From DATHBD01 sp035296325 (GTDB lineage Bacteria; Actinomycetota; Actinomycetes; Mycobacteriales; Micromonosporaceae), in assembly GCA_035296325.1 (NCBI GenBank), contig DATHBD010000082.1, forward strand, positions 1 through 64,000: 64,000 nt of DNA, written 5' to 3'. Positions 24,887-34,323 of the stretch are shown here, piece by piece. The translations under genes were made by a program, and so were the position numbers. Each line of letters starts with the position of its first letter. Positions within the stretch are counted from its first letter, which is position 1. The notes below the pieces were generated by a model. The model saw nothing but the letters and a program-made list of their open reading frames with translations. It was not told the DNA's origin and did not search any database.

Positions 24887-26662
24887 CTACTCGCGGTACC
24901 GGTCGTACATGATGGCGTTGGACTGGTTGTCGGTGATGAAGTCGCCGATGATGAACTTGGAGATGGATCGGCGGTGCCCCCCCTCGGCGAGCACGGACCT
25001 GAGGGCGAGATTGTTGCCGAGCCGGAAGTAGTTCACCGTGCCGGTGTTTTCGGCGACGTTGGAGTACACGTTGGACGCTGAGGGCTGGTAGGCCATCAGG
25101 TTGGCCGTGCCGTTGTTGAACGTTCCGGTGCTGAGCTGGGTCGCCATGCCGCCGGGTAGCCTGACCGGGCCGACGATTCCGGTGGTCCGGTCGGGTCGGA
25201 AGTACACGGCGCTGATCTGCTCGGTCTTGGGGTGGTAGAGCAGCACCTCCTGCAGGGCCGACGCGGTGCTGAACTCCCCGGCCAGCATCACCGATGCGGC
25301 CGGCACGTTCGACGCGACCGTGGACAGGCGGATGAGCCACCCCGACGAGTCGACGCCCCAGATTTCGACCCGGCCCTCCAGTGGGAAGTGGAAGGCGATC
25401 TCCTGACCGGCGCGCGACGCGAAGTTGCCGGTGACCGCGAGCCGGGGAGGTGTGCCGTCGGTCCCCCGGACGTAGTTGTTCGGCGAACCGCTCGGGCCCG
25501 TCGGGGGACCAACCGGGAGCGGTTCCAGGGTTCCTGAGCCGTTGGTACGGTAGAACCGGTACAACCCGAGGCGAGTGTTGAGGAACATCAGCTCCTGCTG
25601 CGGCGTGGTGTCGAGCTGGACCGGCACGATCTGGCCCCACGGGTACGAGGGCCGGGAAAGTCCCGTGTGCACGGGGCCCAAGGGGGTGATCCCGCGGGCT
25701 GTCACCGTGCCGAACTGTCCCTCGCCGCTCCGGCTGTCGTAGAAGAACAACTCCTGGGTGGCCAGGCCCCGGTAGTTGCCCGGCACGATGTGGTGCCAGG
25801 AACTGCGCACGTCCTTGCGGGTCCAGTTCCAGGTGGTCAGGCCCGCACCGGTGTAGGAGTACATCCGAGCCGACCCGTGGTCGGTGTCGAGGAAGTCGGA
25901 AACGCGTTGGTGGCGCAGGATGGTGTTGGCGTACCCACTGCCGCCGCACCGGGTGCCGAAGGCCCGGGTCACCCCGGCGAGCCGCCCGGTCGCCGGGTTC
26001 CAGACACCGGCACCCGCCAGGCCGCGGTAGAGGCTGATCCCCGAGAAGGTCAACTCCTCCGCGGCGCCCTCCTCACCGCCCGCCAGGCACGCGATGTTCG
26101 GCACGGCCGCGGTCTTCCAGGAGGTCTCGCCGCTACCGTCGGCGTTCGGGAGATTCGGGTGACCGATGACGACCAGCGGCTTCGCCACATCCGGTTCCGC
26201 CGCGTCCATCGTGGCAAAGCCGTACTCGTTCTCCGGGTTGCCGACGAGTCGGAGCAGACCGTGGTCGTTGAAGCCCAGGGTCTCCCGCTCGGGGTGGTTC
26301 TCGAGCACCTGCGCCACGTTGTAGTTGTCCTGCGGCCGTACAGCTTCATACCAGTCCAACTGCGCACCGAACCGAACGTGGTTGTTCACCTCATTACCGG
26401 AGATGCACTGACCCGCGGTGAGGTAGAGCCCGTCACCGATCAACGTGCCCGAACAAACACCGTCGCGCCTACCCACCGGGGATTCGTGATCGAGGACGAA
26501 CCCACGCCCCACCCCGTTGGTGTCGCCGAACCGCTCGGCGTCCTGCCAACCCCCGGGCAGTTCCCGCGCCGACGCGGCGCCGGGAAAGACCACCACAACC
26601 CCGGCGGCGAGTACGGCCAGTGTGGCGGACACCGCCAGCCTGCCCCGCAGTCCAATGTGCAT
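24887..26662 (-). CDS. Secreted trypsin-fold protein lacking catalytic residues, with propeller-like C-terminal repeats
   Basis: A 591-residue exported protein. Residues 1-32 are a signal peptide (LAVSATLAVLAAGVVVVFPG, cut near ASA). Residues 45-245 follow the S1 trypsin layout (CSGTLIGDGLYLTAGQCIS, NDHGLLRLVG, LYRGLAGAGVWNPATGRLAG), but the catalytic His is Gln85 and the Ser is Ala216, so it should not be a protease. About 265-591 holds repeated blades (QELFFYDSRSGEG, QELMFLNTRLGLYRFYR, QEIAFHFPLEGRVEIW, QEVLLYHPKTEQISAVYF) resembling FG-GAP/VCBS-like propellers. Likely a surface or matrix binding protein. ATG 26662 is used; GTG 26665 also fits. Confidence 0.82.
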   Translation of the reverse strand: MHIGLRGRLAVSATLAVLAAGVVVVFPGAASARELPGGWQDAERFGDTNGVGRGFVLDHESPVGRRDGVCSGTLIGDGLYLTAGQCISGNEVNNHVRFGAQLDWYEAVRPQDNYNVAQVLENHPERETLGFNDHGLLRLVGNPENEYGFATMDAAEPDVAKPLVVIGHPNLPNADGSGETSWKTAAVPNIACLAGGEEGAAEELTFSGISLYRGLAGAGVWNPATGRLAGVTRAFGTRCGGSGYANTILRHQRVSDFLDTDHGSARMYSYTGAGLTTWNWTRKDVRSSWHHIVPGNYRGLATQELFFYDSRSGEGQFGTVTARGITPLGPVHTGLSRPSYPWGQIVPVQLDTTPQQELMFLNTRLGLYRFYRTNGSGTLEPLPVGPPTGPSGSPNNYVRGTDGTPPRLAVTGNFASRAGQEIAFHFPLEGRVEIWGVDSSGWLIRLSTVASNVPAASVMLAGEFSTASALQEVLLYHPKTEQISAVYFRPDRTTGIVGPVRLPGGMATQLSTGTFNNGTANLMAYQPSASNVYSNVAENTGTVNYFRLGNNLALRSVLAEGGHRRSISKFIIGDFITDNQSNAIMYDRYRE

Positions 26663-26772
26663 CACGGACACGCCTCTCCCACGCAGATGTAGCCGCAGGC
26701 TAGCCTCGGCGGGTGCGGCGCTGAAAGTGCCCACAGGGCAGCCAAACGGGCAATCCCGTGCCATCGCGGCAG

Positions 26773-28029
26773 CTAGCCCGCTTCGGCCGCGGGCCCGGCG
26801 TAGGCGGCAGCCATCGTCCGCCGGTCGAACTCGCGCCAGGTCACCGCCGTGACGGCGGCTGCGAGGACGAAACCGATCCAGTACGGCGCGGTGAGCCCGA
26901 ACCGGCTGGCGACCAGGCCGCCGAGGAGCGCCCCGAGCGCGTTGCCGCCCGCGGCGATGAACAGGTACGCGCTGTTGACCCGCCCAAGCATCGCCGGCGG
27001 CGTGAGGCGCTGCCGCAGCGACGTGGTGACCATCGTCCACAGTGCACCGTGCACGCCGAACACCGCCAGCGCCGCCCCCACCACCGCCGGACTGGTGGAG
27101 ACGGCCATGACCAGGTGGAACGCGGTCTCGACAAGCAGGCCGACCCGAACCGTGACACTTGCGGTGAAGCGGCGGATGAGCCACTCGCCGCACAGCGCCC
27201 CGACCAGGCCGCCCACCGCCATGGCGGTGAAGAGCAGGCCGTACCCCACCGACCCCAGGCCGAGCCGCTGGGTGGCCACCAGGACCAGGATTGCGAGCGC
27301 GCCGGTCAGGGTGACGTTGAGCAGGCCGATCAGCACGGCCAGCGTCCGCAGCAGCCGGTGCGCCAGCAGCCACCGCACGCCCACACCGATCTCGGACCGC
27401 AGTGAGGTGCCCGCGCCAGTTTCCCCAGCGCCGCCCGGCCGCGGGTGGAACCGGCCGCGGAGGAGCCCGAGCAGCACCGCCCCGACCGCGAACGACGCCG
27501 CATCGAGCAGGAACGGGGCTGCCGCGGCGACCGCGAAGAGCAGGCCACCCAGCGGAGCGGCGACCATGTCGTGCACCAGGGTGCGGGCCCCGGCCAGTCG
27601 GCCGTTGGCCCGTTCCAACTGCTCCGGCCGCACCAGCGCGGGCAGGATCGACTGGCTGGCCGCACGGAACAGGGTCTCCCCGGTGCCGAGCAGGAACATC
27701 ACCGCGTAGATCAGGGCCAGCGGCGCGGCGTCCACCAGCACGGCGACGCCGAGCCCGGCGATGGCCGCTGCCCGTACCCAGTCGACCGTCACCATGACCC
27801 GGCGCCGATCCAGCCGGTCCACCAGGCCGCCGCTGAGCAGCGAGAACAGCAGCCACGGCAGCGTGGCGGCGAACACCGCGCCGGAGACGAGGAGTGGATC
27901 GCTGGTCCGTGAAGCCACCAGCAGTGCAGCGGCCACCACGGTGACGCCGTCGCCCAGGAACGAGATCGTGCTGGCGGCCCAGAACCTCGCGAACCGTGGT
28001 CCCAGTCCGGTCGCGCGCGGAGCGTCCAT
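26773..28029 (-). CDS. MFS transporter (MFS_3 / macrolide-exporter-like)
   Basis: A 418-residue membrane protein with about 12 hydrophobic segments. The order RFARFWAASTISFLGDGVTVVA, VDRLDRRRVMVTVDWVRAAA (MFS motif A variant), PALVRPEQLERANGRLAGAR and RQRLTPPAMLGRVNSAYLF is that of the enterobactin/macrolide-exporter-like subfamily. Proton-driven efflux of a small molecule is likely; the substrate is unknown. ATG 28029 is preferred to the start at 28062. Its neighbours are secreted proteins on the same strand, so no cargo is suggested. Confidence 0.9.
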   Translation of the reverse strand: MDAPRATGLGPRFARFWAASTISFLGDGVTVVAAALLVASRTSDPLLVSGAVFAATLPWLLFSLLSGGLVDRLDRRRVMVTVDWVRAAAIAGLGVAVLVDAAPLALIYAVMFLLGTGETLFRAASQSILPALVRPEQLERANGRLAGARTLVHDMVAAPLGGLLFAVAAAAPFLLDAASFAVGAVLLGLLRGRFHPRPGGAGETGAGTSLRSEIGVGVRWLLAHRLLRTLAVLIGLLNVTLTGALAILVLVATQRLGLGSVGYGLLFTAMAVGGLVGALCGEWLIRRFTASVTVRVGLLVETAFHLVMAVSTSPAVVGAALAVFGVHGALWTMVTTSLRQRLTPPAMLGRVNSAYLFIAAGGNALGALLGGLVASRFGLTAPYWIGFVLAAAVTAVTWREFDRRTMAAAYAGPAAEAG

Positions 28030-28130
28030 CACCCGTAACCTACGGGCGACGTCACTTCCCACCCCGACGAACCGCCGGTCGCCGGGCCGCCGGTTACCGA
28101 CGGCTCATCGGGGTGGGCCGCGTCGTTCCC

Positions 28131-30575
28131 TTACCGGGGCGTGATCTGGTACCGCCGCCCCGCCCGAGCCGCGAACGTGGCCCGCTCCCCGTCCACGGTC
28201 ACCCGGACCTGCCGACCGTTCGCCACGTCCACCACCCGGAACGCCCGGGTGAAGAGCGCGTTGCGCAGGGCGACCTGACCGGTGTGCCCGGCGGCCACGG
28301 TGATCTCCTCGACGGCGCCGGCAGACCATCGGATGTCGATCGTCAGGTCACCGCGGGCCCGCAGGCCGGACACCTCCCCCTGAGACCAGGCGGATGGTAG
28401 CGCCGGAAGGATGTGCGCCTCGCCGTGCTGACTCTGCAGCAGCATCTCCACCACACCCGAGGTGGCACCGAAGTTGCCGTCGATCTGGAACGGCGGATGC
28501 GTGTCCCACAGGTTCGTCAGCGTGCTGGTCTTGAGCTGCTCGCTGAGCATGGTGTGCGCGTGGTTCCCGTCGAGCAGACGGGCCCAGAAGTTGATCTTCC
28601 ATGCCTTGCTCCAGCCGGTGCCCCCGTCACCCCGGGCACGCAGCGACACCTCCGCCGCGCGGGCCAGCTCCGGCGTGGTCAACGGGGAAATCTGGCGGCC
28701 GGGGTGCAGGCCGAACAGGTGCGAGACATGCCGGTGCTGGTTGGTCGGGTCGTCCCAGTCGACCTTCCACTCCTGGAGCTGGCCCCACGAGCCGATCCGG
28801 GTGCCCGGGTCGAGTCGGGCCAGCGCCCCCGCCACCTCGCTGCGGAAGGCACTGTCGTCGCCGAGCACGCCGGCGGCCTCCACCACGTTGGTGAAGAGGT
28901 CCCAGACGATCTGCTGGGACATCGCCGCGCCGGCGGAGAACTCGCCGTGCTCCGGGGAGTAGCTGGGCGAGACCACAAGCTTGCCGTCGCGCGGGTCGAC
29001 CACCAGCTCGTCCAGCCAGAACTGCGCCAGCTCCCGCATCACCGGGTACGCGCGCCGACGCAGGAAGTCGCCGTCCAACGTGAACCGGTAGTGGTCGTAG
29101 TAGTGCTGGGCGAGCCAGGCCCCCGCCTCGGGGAACCACAACGCCGACGCGTAGTCGTGCACCCCGGTGAAGCCGAATGGGTTCGTCTCGTTGTGCACCA
29201 CCCAGCCGCGGTTGCCGAACATCTCCCGGGCCGTCACCGCACCGGGCGCGCGCAGGGCGTCCACGAAGTCGAAGAACGGACCGGTGGTCTCACTCAGGTT
29301 GGCCATCTCGGCCGGCCAGTAGTTCATCTGCAGGTTGATATTGACGTGGTAGTCCGCACTCCACGGTGCCCGTTCCGGCGAGGCGCTCCACACGCCCTGC
29401 AGGTTCGCCGGCAGCGTGGCCCCCGGTAGACCCGGCCGGGACGAAGCGATGAGGAGGTACCGCCCGTACTGGAAGAACAACACCTCAAGGGCGCGGTCCG
29501 CGGGTGCGGCGCCACCCTGGTACTGGCGGAGCAGGTCGTCGGTGGGCAGGCTGGGCATCTGCTGCCCGAGGTCGAGCACCAGCCGGTTGAAGAGTGCGGT
29601 GTAGTCGCGCAGGTGTGCCGCGACGAGACGCCGGTACGGCCGCCGCGCCGCCCGGTCCACCACGTCGGTCACCCGGGCGTGCGGGGCTTCGCGCCGGTAG
29701 GTCGGGTAGCGATCGGCGTAGTCGGTGCCGGCGGACAGGAACAGCGTCGCGCTGTCCGCGCCGTTGACGGTGACCGAGCCGTCGGCATTGTCGGCACGGG
29801 TGCCGCCCGAGGTGACCACCTGGATCTGCGACTCAAACCGGAGGCCGTTGTCGTTCAGCGTCCCGGCGAGGGTGATCCGGCCGTCGGCGGCCGACACTGT
29901 CGTCGTGCGATTGGGCGGGGTCGACACCCGGGTCGTGAAGCTGATGCTGCCTGGGCGGTCCGCGGTGAACCGCATCACCACCACGTTGTCCGGGTTGCTG
30001 GCGAAGTACTCCCGGACGTAGCGCACCCCGTCCCCGACGTACTCCACCCGGGCCACGGCGCGGGCGATGTCGAGCTCGCGCCGGTACTGCTCGACCGTGG
30101 TCGGCGCATTGACCAGATTGATGGTGAGGTCGCCGAACGACTGATAGCTGCCGTAGCCGACCCGGGCCTGACCCAGGATGGGGCCGACCTCGCCCCACGC
30201 GGGTACCTGGATCCGCTCGTTGATCGCCTGCTGGACGGCCTCGATGGCCCCCGGCCGCGGGGTCACCCAGTTGCCGGAGTTGTACCCCGGCGAGCCAGGG
30301 CCGCCGGTCCACAGCGTCTTCTCGTTGAACTGGATCCGCTCGCTCGCGACGCCGCCGAAGATCATGGCACCCAGCGCGCCGTTGCCGATCGGCAGCGCCT
30401 GACTCTCCCAGTCCGTCGCCGGCTCGTCGTACCAGAGTCGCATCGCCGGATCCGGGGTGGCCGGCGCCGCGGCTGCCGGGGAGCCATACGGGACCGAGGC
30501 GGCGACGACGGCCGCCCCCGCGCCGGTGAGAAACGTCCGACGCCGAACCGACCAGGGCGTACGCGATGCCACCAT
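28131..30575 (-). CDS. Tat-exported GH95 alpha-L-fucosidase
   Basis: An 814-residue glycoside hydrolase. The N-terminus VRRRTFLTGAGAAVVAASV is a twin-arginine signal. The GH95 (alpha/alpha)6 enzyme starts at MRLWYDEPATDWESQALPIGNGALGAMIFGG and includes ERIQFNEKTLWTGGPGSPGYNSG, LQGVWSASPERAPWSADYHVNINLQMNY (split over the WSADYH block), SYSPEHGEFSAGAAMSQQI and FQIDGNFGATSGVVEMLLQS. These are the recognised family blocks. It removes alpha-1,2-L-fucose (or L-galactose) from glycans outside the cell, and could feed the fucose-oxidation genes at 21-24 kb. GGAGG lies directly before the ATG. Confidence 0.95.
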   Translation of the reverse strand: MVASRTPWSVRRRTFLTGAGAAVVAASVPYGSPAAAAPATPDPAMRLWYDEPATDWESQALPIGNGALGAMIFGGVASERIQFNEKTLWTGGPGSPGYNSGNWVTPRPGAIEAVQQAINERIQVPAWGEVGPILGQARVGYGSYQSFGDLTINLVNAPTTVEQYRRELDIARAVARVEYVGDGVRYVREYFASNPDNVVVMRFTADRPGSISFTTRVSTPPNRTTTVSAADGRITLAGTLNDNGLRFESQIQVVTSGGTRADNADGSVTVNGADSATLFLSAGTDYADRYPTYRREAPHARVTDVVDRAARRPYRRLVAAHLRDYTALFNRLVLDLGQQMPSLPTDDLLRQYQGGAAPADRALEVLFFQYGRYLLIASSRPGLPGATLPANLQGVWSASPERAPWSADYHVNINLQMNYWPAEMANLSETTGPFFDFVDALRAPGAVTAREMFGNRGWVVHNETNPFGFTGVHDYASALWFPEAGAWLAQHYYDHYRFTLDGDFLRRRAYPVMRELAQFWLDELVVDPRDGKLVVSPSYSPEHGEFSAGAAMSQQIVWDLFTNVVEAAGVLGDDSAFRSEVAGALARLDPGTRIGSWGQLQEWKVDWDDPTNQHRHVSHLFGLHPGRQISPLTTPELARAAEVSLRARGDGGTGWSKAWKINFWARLLDGNHAHTMLSEQLKTSTLTNLWDTHPPFQIDGNFGATSGVVEMLLQSQHGEAHILPALPSAWSQGEVSGLRARGDLTIDIRWSAGAVEEITVAAGHTGQVALRNALFTRAFRVVDVANGRQVRVTVDGERATFAARAGRRYQITPR

Positions 30576-30814
30576 GTCCTCCGATCGTTCATCGGCGCCC
30601 GCCGATGCCGCAGTGACCCTATGATCGCCGGCGAGGGAAATCAACCCTGTTGCCAGATGCCGAAAACACCCTGGCCGCGCGGGGGTGCGGCCAGGATTCC
30701 CGGTAGGCTCGGTGCGGTAGGCGGCGAGGAGGGAAACGTCCACGCGGCACTGGTGAGGACGCCGACAGCGGGGCTGGTTTGGCAGTGGCACAGCTGGGAA
30801 GTCGGGCGGACGTC

Positions 30815-31627
30815 ATGCGGGCGGTTCTGGTCATCGTTCTGGTGGTCGGGCTCGCCCTTGCCGCGCTCTGGCTGGGACAGCGCCGGTTGATCTACTTCCC
30901 GGACCGCGCCGATGTGCCCGCCGCGCCCGACCTGCTCTCCGACGCACGCGATGTCGAGCTGCACACCTCCGACGGCCTGCGGTTGCGCGCCTGGCTGGTG
31001 GCGCCGGCGCGGCCGGCCCGGGGCATGGCCATCCTGCTGGCGCCGGGCAACGCCGGCAATCGACTCGACCGCGCGGCGCTGGCGCGCGAGTTCGCCGGCC
31101 TGGGCCTGACCGTGCTGCTGATGGACTACCGCGGCTACGGCGGCAATCCGGGGACGCCGACCCAGGCCGGGCTGAGCCGCGACGTACGCGCCGGACGGCA
31201 GTACCTGATCGAGACGGCGGGCGTGCCGGCGGACCGCATCGTCTACTTCGGCGAAAGCCTGGGCGCGGCCGTGGTCACCGAACTGGCCACCGCCCACCGG
31301 CCGGCAGGCCTGATTCTGCGGTCGCCGTTCGCCGACCTCGCCGCCGTGGGCGGTCACCACTATCCGCTCCTGCCGGTCCGCGCGCTGCTGCGGGACCGGT
31401 GGCCGGTGACCGACCTGATCGGGGCGGTCGCATCGCCGACGGTCGTGATCTACGGAACCGCTGACAGCATCGTGCCCCCGGAGCAGAGTCAGGCGGTGGC
31501 GGAGCGGGCCGGTGGGCCGGTGCGGCTGATCGCCGTCGACGGGGCCGATCACAACGATCCGGCGCTGGTCCAGGGCCCGAAGGTGATCGGGGCGGTGCGC
31601 GACCTGGTGACCGGCGTCGCCGGCTGA
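30815..31627 (+). CDS. Membrane-anchored alpha/beta hydrolase
   Basis: A 270-residue BEM46/ABHD13-like hydrolase. One transmembrane segment (VLVIVLVVGLALAALWLG) is followed by RRLIYFPDR. Catalytic elements are the nucleophile elbow IVYFGESLGAAVV, the oxyanion-side LLMDYRGYGGNPG, an acid in VVIYGTADSIVPP and the histidine of VDGADHND. The active site faces outside or is membrane-proximal depending on topology. Substrate unknown. ATG 30815 is preferred to 30779. It is divergent from the GH95 gene, and its stop is 4 bp from the helD stop. Confidence 0.88.
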   Translation: MRAVLVIVLVVGLALAALWLGQRRLIYFPDRADVPAAPDLLSDARDVELHTSDGLRLRAWLVAPARPARGMAILLAPGNAGNRLDRAALAREFAGLGLTVLLMDYRGYGGNPGTPTQAGLSRDVRAGRQYLIETAGVPADRIVYFGESLGAAVVTELATAHRPAGLILRSPFADLAAVGGHHYPLLPVRALLRDRWPVTDLIGAVASPTVVIYGTADSIVPPEQSQAVAERAGGPVRLIAVDGADHNDPALVQGPKVIGAVRDLVTGVAG

Positions 31628-31631
31628 GGCA

Positions 31632-34034
31632 TCAGCGCGCGGTGCCGACCCGGCCCTGCACCATCGACACGGCGCTCAGCACGTCCGGGAGCCCGCCGTC
31701 GAGCAGCACCCCCAACCGCTGGGTGGCGCGGGTCAGCGCCACGTAGAGGTCGCTGTGCCCGCGTGGGGATTCGGCCAGCAGAAGTTCCGGGTCGACCACC
31801 ACCACCGAGTCGAACTCCAGGCCCTTGGCCTGGCGCACGGTGAGCACCACCGCCCGGCTGCCCAGTTCGGCGTACTCGCCGACCGCCGCCTCCGGCACGC
31901 CGGCCCGCACCGCCTCGGCCAGCGCGGCGAGCCGCCCGGCCGGCACGATCACCCCGAGGCGACCGTCCCCGACCTCGTCGAGTTCCCGGAGCACGACGTC
32001 GACGAGTTGCTCGCGCAGCCGTCCGGGCTCCACGCGCAGGCCCCATGGCGCGATGCCGGTCTCCCGCACCGAACGGGGCGGCGTCAGCGCGGGGTCGATG
32101 CCGGCGAGCACCCCCGCGGCCACGTTCATGATCTCCGCGGGCGTGCGGTAGTTGACGGTCAGCTCCTCCAGCCGCCAACGGTCGGCGACGTACGGCTCCA
32201 GGACGTCCCGCCACGACGACGTACCCGCGAGTTCGCCGGTCTGGGCGACATCGCCGACGATCGTCATCGACCGGCTGGGGCACCGCCGCATCAGCAACCG
32301 CCACGCCATCGCGGAGAGCTCCTGCGCCTCGTCCACGATCACGTGCCCGAACGCCCAGGTCCGGTCCGCCGCGGCGCGTTCCGCCGCGGTCCGCCGGTCC
32401 CCGTCCTCCTGCCGCTCCCCGAGCTGGCCGGCGTCGAGCAGGTCGGTCGCCATCAGGATCTCCGGGTCGAGCTCGTCCTCCACGTCGATCGATCGGGACC
32501 CGGCCAGGATGTCGAGCGCGCCCTCCGCGTACTCCCGGTGTTCGCGGCGCCGCCGCTGGGCAGCCGCGAGCGCACCGCGGTCGTCCTGCCCGAGCAGCTC
32601 CGCCGCCTCGTCCAGCAGTGGCACGTCGGCAGGCGTCCATCCCGCGCCGGGCGCCCGCAGCAGGCTGCGCCACTGTGCCTCGGGAAGCACTGCCGCGGCG
32701 GCGACGGCCAGGCGATCGGCCGAGGCGTAGAGGTCGGTCAGCAGTTGCTGCGGCGTCAGGACCGGCCACAGCGAGTCGAGCGCCGCGCGCACCGCCGGGT
32801 CGTCGCGGAGGTCTTTGCGGATCTCGGCCAGGTCGGCAGCGTCCAGCAGGTTCGCGTCGTGGGGGGCGTCGTCGCCGCCCAGCGGGTCATCGGCGTACAG
32901 GTCGACGCCCACCCGGTCGGCGAGCTGATCGGCGAGCGCGGCGATGACCTCCGCGTCGAAGAGCGGGCGGGCGAGGTTGTGCGGCCGGTTGGCCCGGCGG
33001 GCCCTGGTCCGGGCTTCGATGCAGGTCCAGCGGTCCAGCAGCAGCGTCTCGGAGTCCACCTCGATCTCCAGGGTCTCCTCCGGCACCTGCTGACGGTCCG
33101 CCACGGCCGCGGCGATCACGTCGGCCATCGCCGGCCGCCCTTTGATCTCGGCCACGGCGTCCGGTTCCGAACGCCGGGCGGTCATCCCCGGGTAGAGATC
33201 TCCGAGCGTGCCCAGCAACACGCCGGTCTCCGCGAGCGAGGGCAGCACCTGGGAGATGTAGCGCAGGAAGGTGGCGTTGGGACCGACGATGAGCACGCCC
33301 CGGGTGGCCAGTTCGCGGCGGTGCGTATAGAGCAGGTACGCGGCGCGGTGCAGCGCGACCGCCGTCTTGCCGGTCCCCGGCCCGCCCTGTACGACGAGGG
33401 TGCCGTGCAGCTCGGAGCGGATGATCCGGTCCTGCTCGGCCTGGATCGTCGCCACGATGTCGCGCATCCGCCCGGTGCGGCTGGCGCCCAGCGCGGCGAG
33501 CAGTGCCGCCTCACCGGTGACCTCCTCGTGCGCGCTGCCCCGTGCGGCTGCCAGGTCGAGCACCTCGTCGTCGAAGCCGACCACGGTCCGACCTGCCGTA
33601 CGGATCTGTCGCCGCCGGCGCACCCCGTCCGGCGACGCCGCGGTGGCCAGGTAGAACGCGCGTGCCGCCGGTGCCCGCCAGTCCATCAACAGGGGCTCAT
33701 AATCGCCCTCCTCATCGAAGAGACCGATCCGGCCGATGTATCGACGCTCGCCCCCGTCGAAGTCCAGGCGGCCGAAGCACAGCCCGTTCTCCACGGCGCT
33801 GAGCTGAGCGAGGTTGGTGCTGTACAGCTCGATCGCGGTGTCCCGCTCCGAGCGGGCCTGGGGAGTACCCCCGGTCTGCTTCAGCGCCGCCGCCAACCGC
33901 GTCGTCGCCTGCTCGCGCAGGGCGTCGACGCGGCCGTAGAGCATGGAGACATAGGACTGCTCGCATGCCAGCTCGCGCGTCCGGGCGGCAGGATCTGCCG
34001 CGAGATCGTCCGAGGCGGGGTCGAACCTTGACAA
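31632..34034 (-). CDS. helD: HelD-type RNA polymerase recycling ATPase (UvrD/Rep-like)
   Basis: An 800-residue SF1 ATPase. The N-terminal coiled arm (LACEQSYVSMLYGRVDALREQ) runs to FGRLDFDGGERRYIGRIGLF and LLMDWRAPAARAFYLAT, the hallmark of HelD. Walker A is VVQGGPGTGKTAVALHRAAY near 215, and the motor continues with VIVDEAQELSAMAWRLLMRR, GDVAQTGELAG, LTVNYRTPAEIM and VRQAKGLEFDSVVVVDPELL plus DLYVALTRATQRL. HelD displaces DNA/RNA from stalled RNA polymerase; some relatives (HelR) confer rifamycin tolerance. The TTG at 34034 has AGGAG 5 nt upstream; an open frame to 34190 includes a hairpin and is not coding-like. Confidence 0.9.
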   Translation of the reverse strand: MSRFDPASDDLAADPAARTRELACEQSYVSMLYGRVDALREQATTRLAAALKQTGGTPQARSERDTAIELYSTNLAQLSAVENGLCFGRLDFDGGERRYIGRIGLFDEEGDYEPLLMDWRAPAARAFYLATAASPDGVRRRRQIRTAGRTVVGFDDEVLDLAAARGSAHEEVTGEAALLAALGASRTGRMRDIVATIQAEQDRIIRSELHGTLVVQGGPGTGKTAVALHRAAYLLYTHRRELATRGVLIVGPNATFLRYISQVLPSLAETGVLLGTLGDLYPGMTARRSEPDAVAEIKGRPAMADVIAAAVADRQQVPEETLEIEVDSETLLLDRWTCIEARTRARRANRPHNLARPLFDAEVIAALADQLADRVGVDLYADDPLGGDDAPHDANLLDAADLAEIRKDLRDDPAVRAALDSLWPVLTPQQLLTDLYASADRLAVAAAAVLPEAQWRSLLRAPGAGWTPADVPLLDEAAELLGQDDRGALAAAQRRRREHREYAEGALDILAGSRSIDVEDELDPEILMATDLLDAGQLGERQEDGDRRTAAERAAADRTWAFGHVIVDEAQELSAMAWRLLMRRCPSRSMTIVGDVAQTGELAGTSSWRDVLEPYVADRWRLEELTVNYRTPAEIMNVAAGVLAGIDPALTPPRSVRETGIAPWGLRVEPGRLREQLVDVVLRELDEVGDGRLGVIVPAGRLAALAEAVRAGVPEAAVGEYAELGSRAVVLTVRQAKGLEFDSVVVVDPELLLAESPRGHSDLYVALTRATQRLGVLLDGGLPDVLSAVSMVQGRVGTAR

Positions 34035-34066
34035 GCCAGCTCCTGTCCGATATCTTCTTGCACGAA

Positions 34067-34097
34067 GACAGCCCACCGCGTCGGTGGCTGTCTTTTT
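34067..34097 (+). terminator. Hairpin plus T5 in the helD 5' leader
   Basis: An 11-bp stem with one bulged C (34067-34078 with 34082-34092, loop CGT) is followed by TTTTT on the plus strand, the form of a plus-strand intrinsic terminator. On the minus strand it lies in the helD leader, 33 nt before the TTG start, and downstream there is a second small stem (CTTC/GAAG). It may end an antisense transcript or fold in the leader. Confidence 0.5.
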
Positions 34098-34323
34098 GCG
34101 CGTCAAGCGCTCAACCATAGCGCGTTGCCGGCGTCGCGTCTCCAGCCGGCGACCACCGGCCAGGTCCGCTACCGCAGCTGGGTCCGTCACCGCCTCGGGG
34201 TGGCACCGGAGGTGATCTCCGGGGAAGTCCCTACTGCGGAGGTGGTATCAGGGTCATACGAGGGAACGACGACACGGGCCGGTCGGCGCGCGATCGTGGA
34301 CATATGACTGGAACGGCTGTTCG

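Noticed and set aside
34035..34323. Rifamycin-associated element controlling helD
   Set aside because: No recognisable symmetric element of that type in the spacer; HelD could be an ordinary recycling factor rather than the rifamycin-induced HelR.
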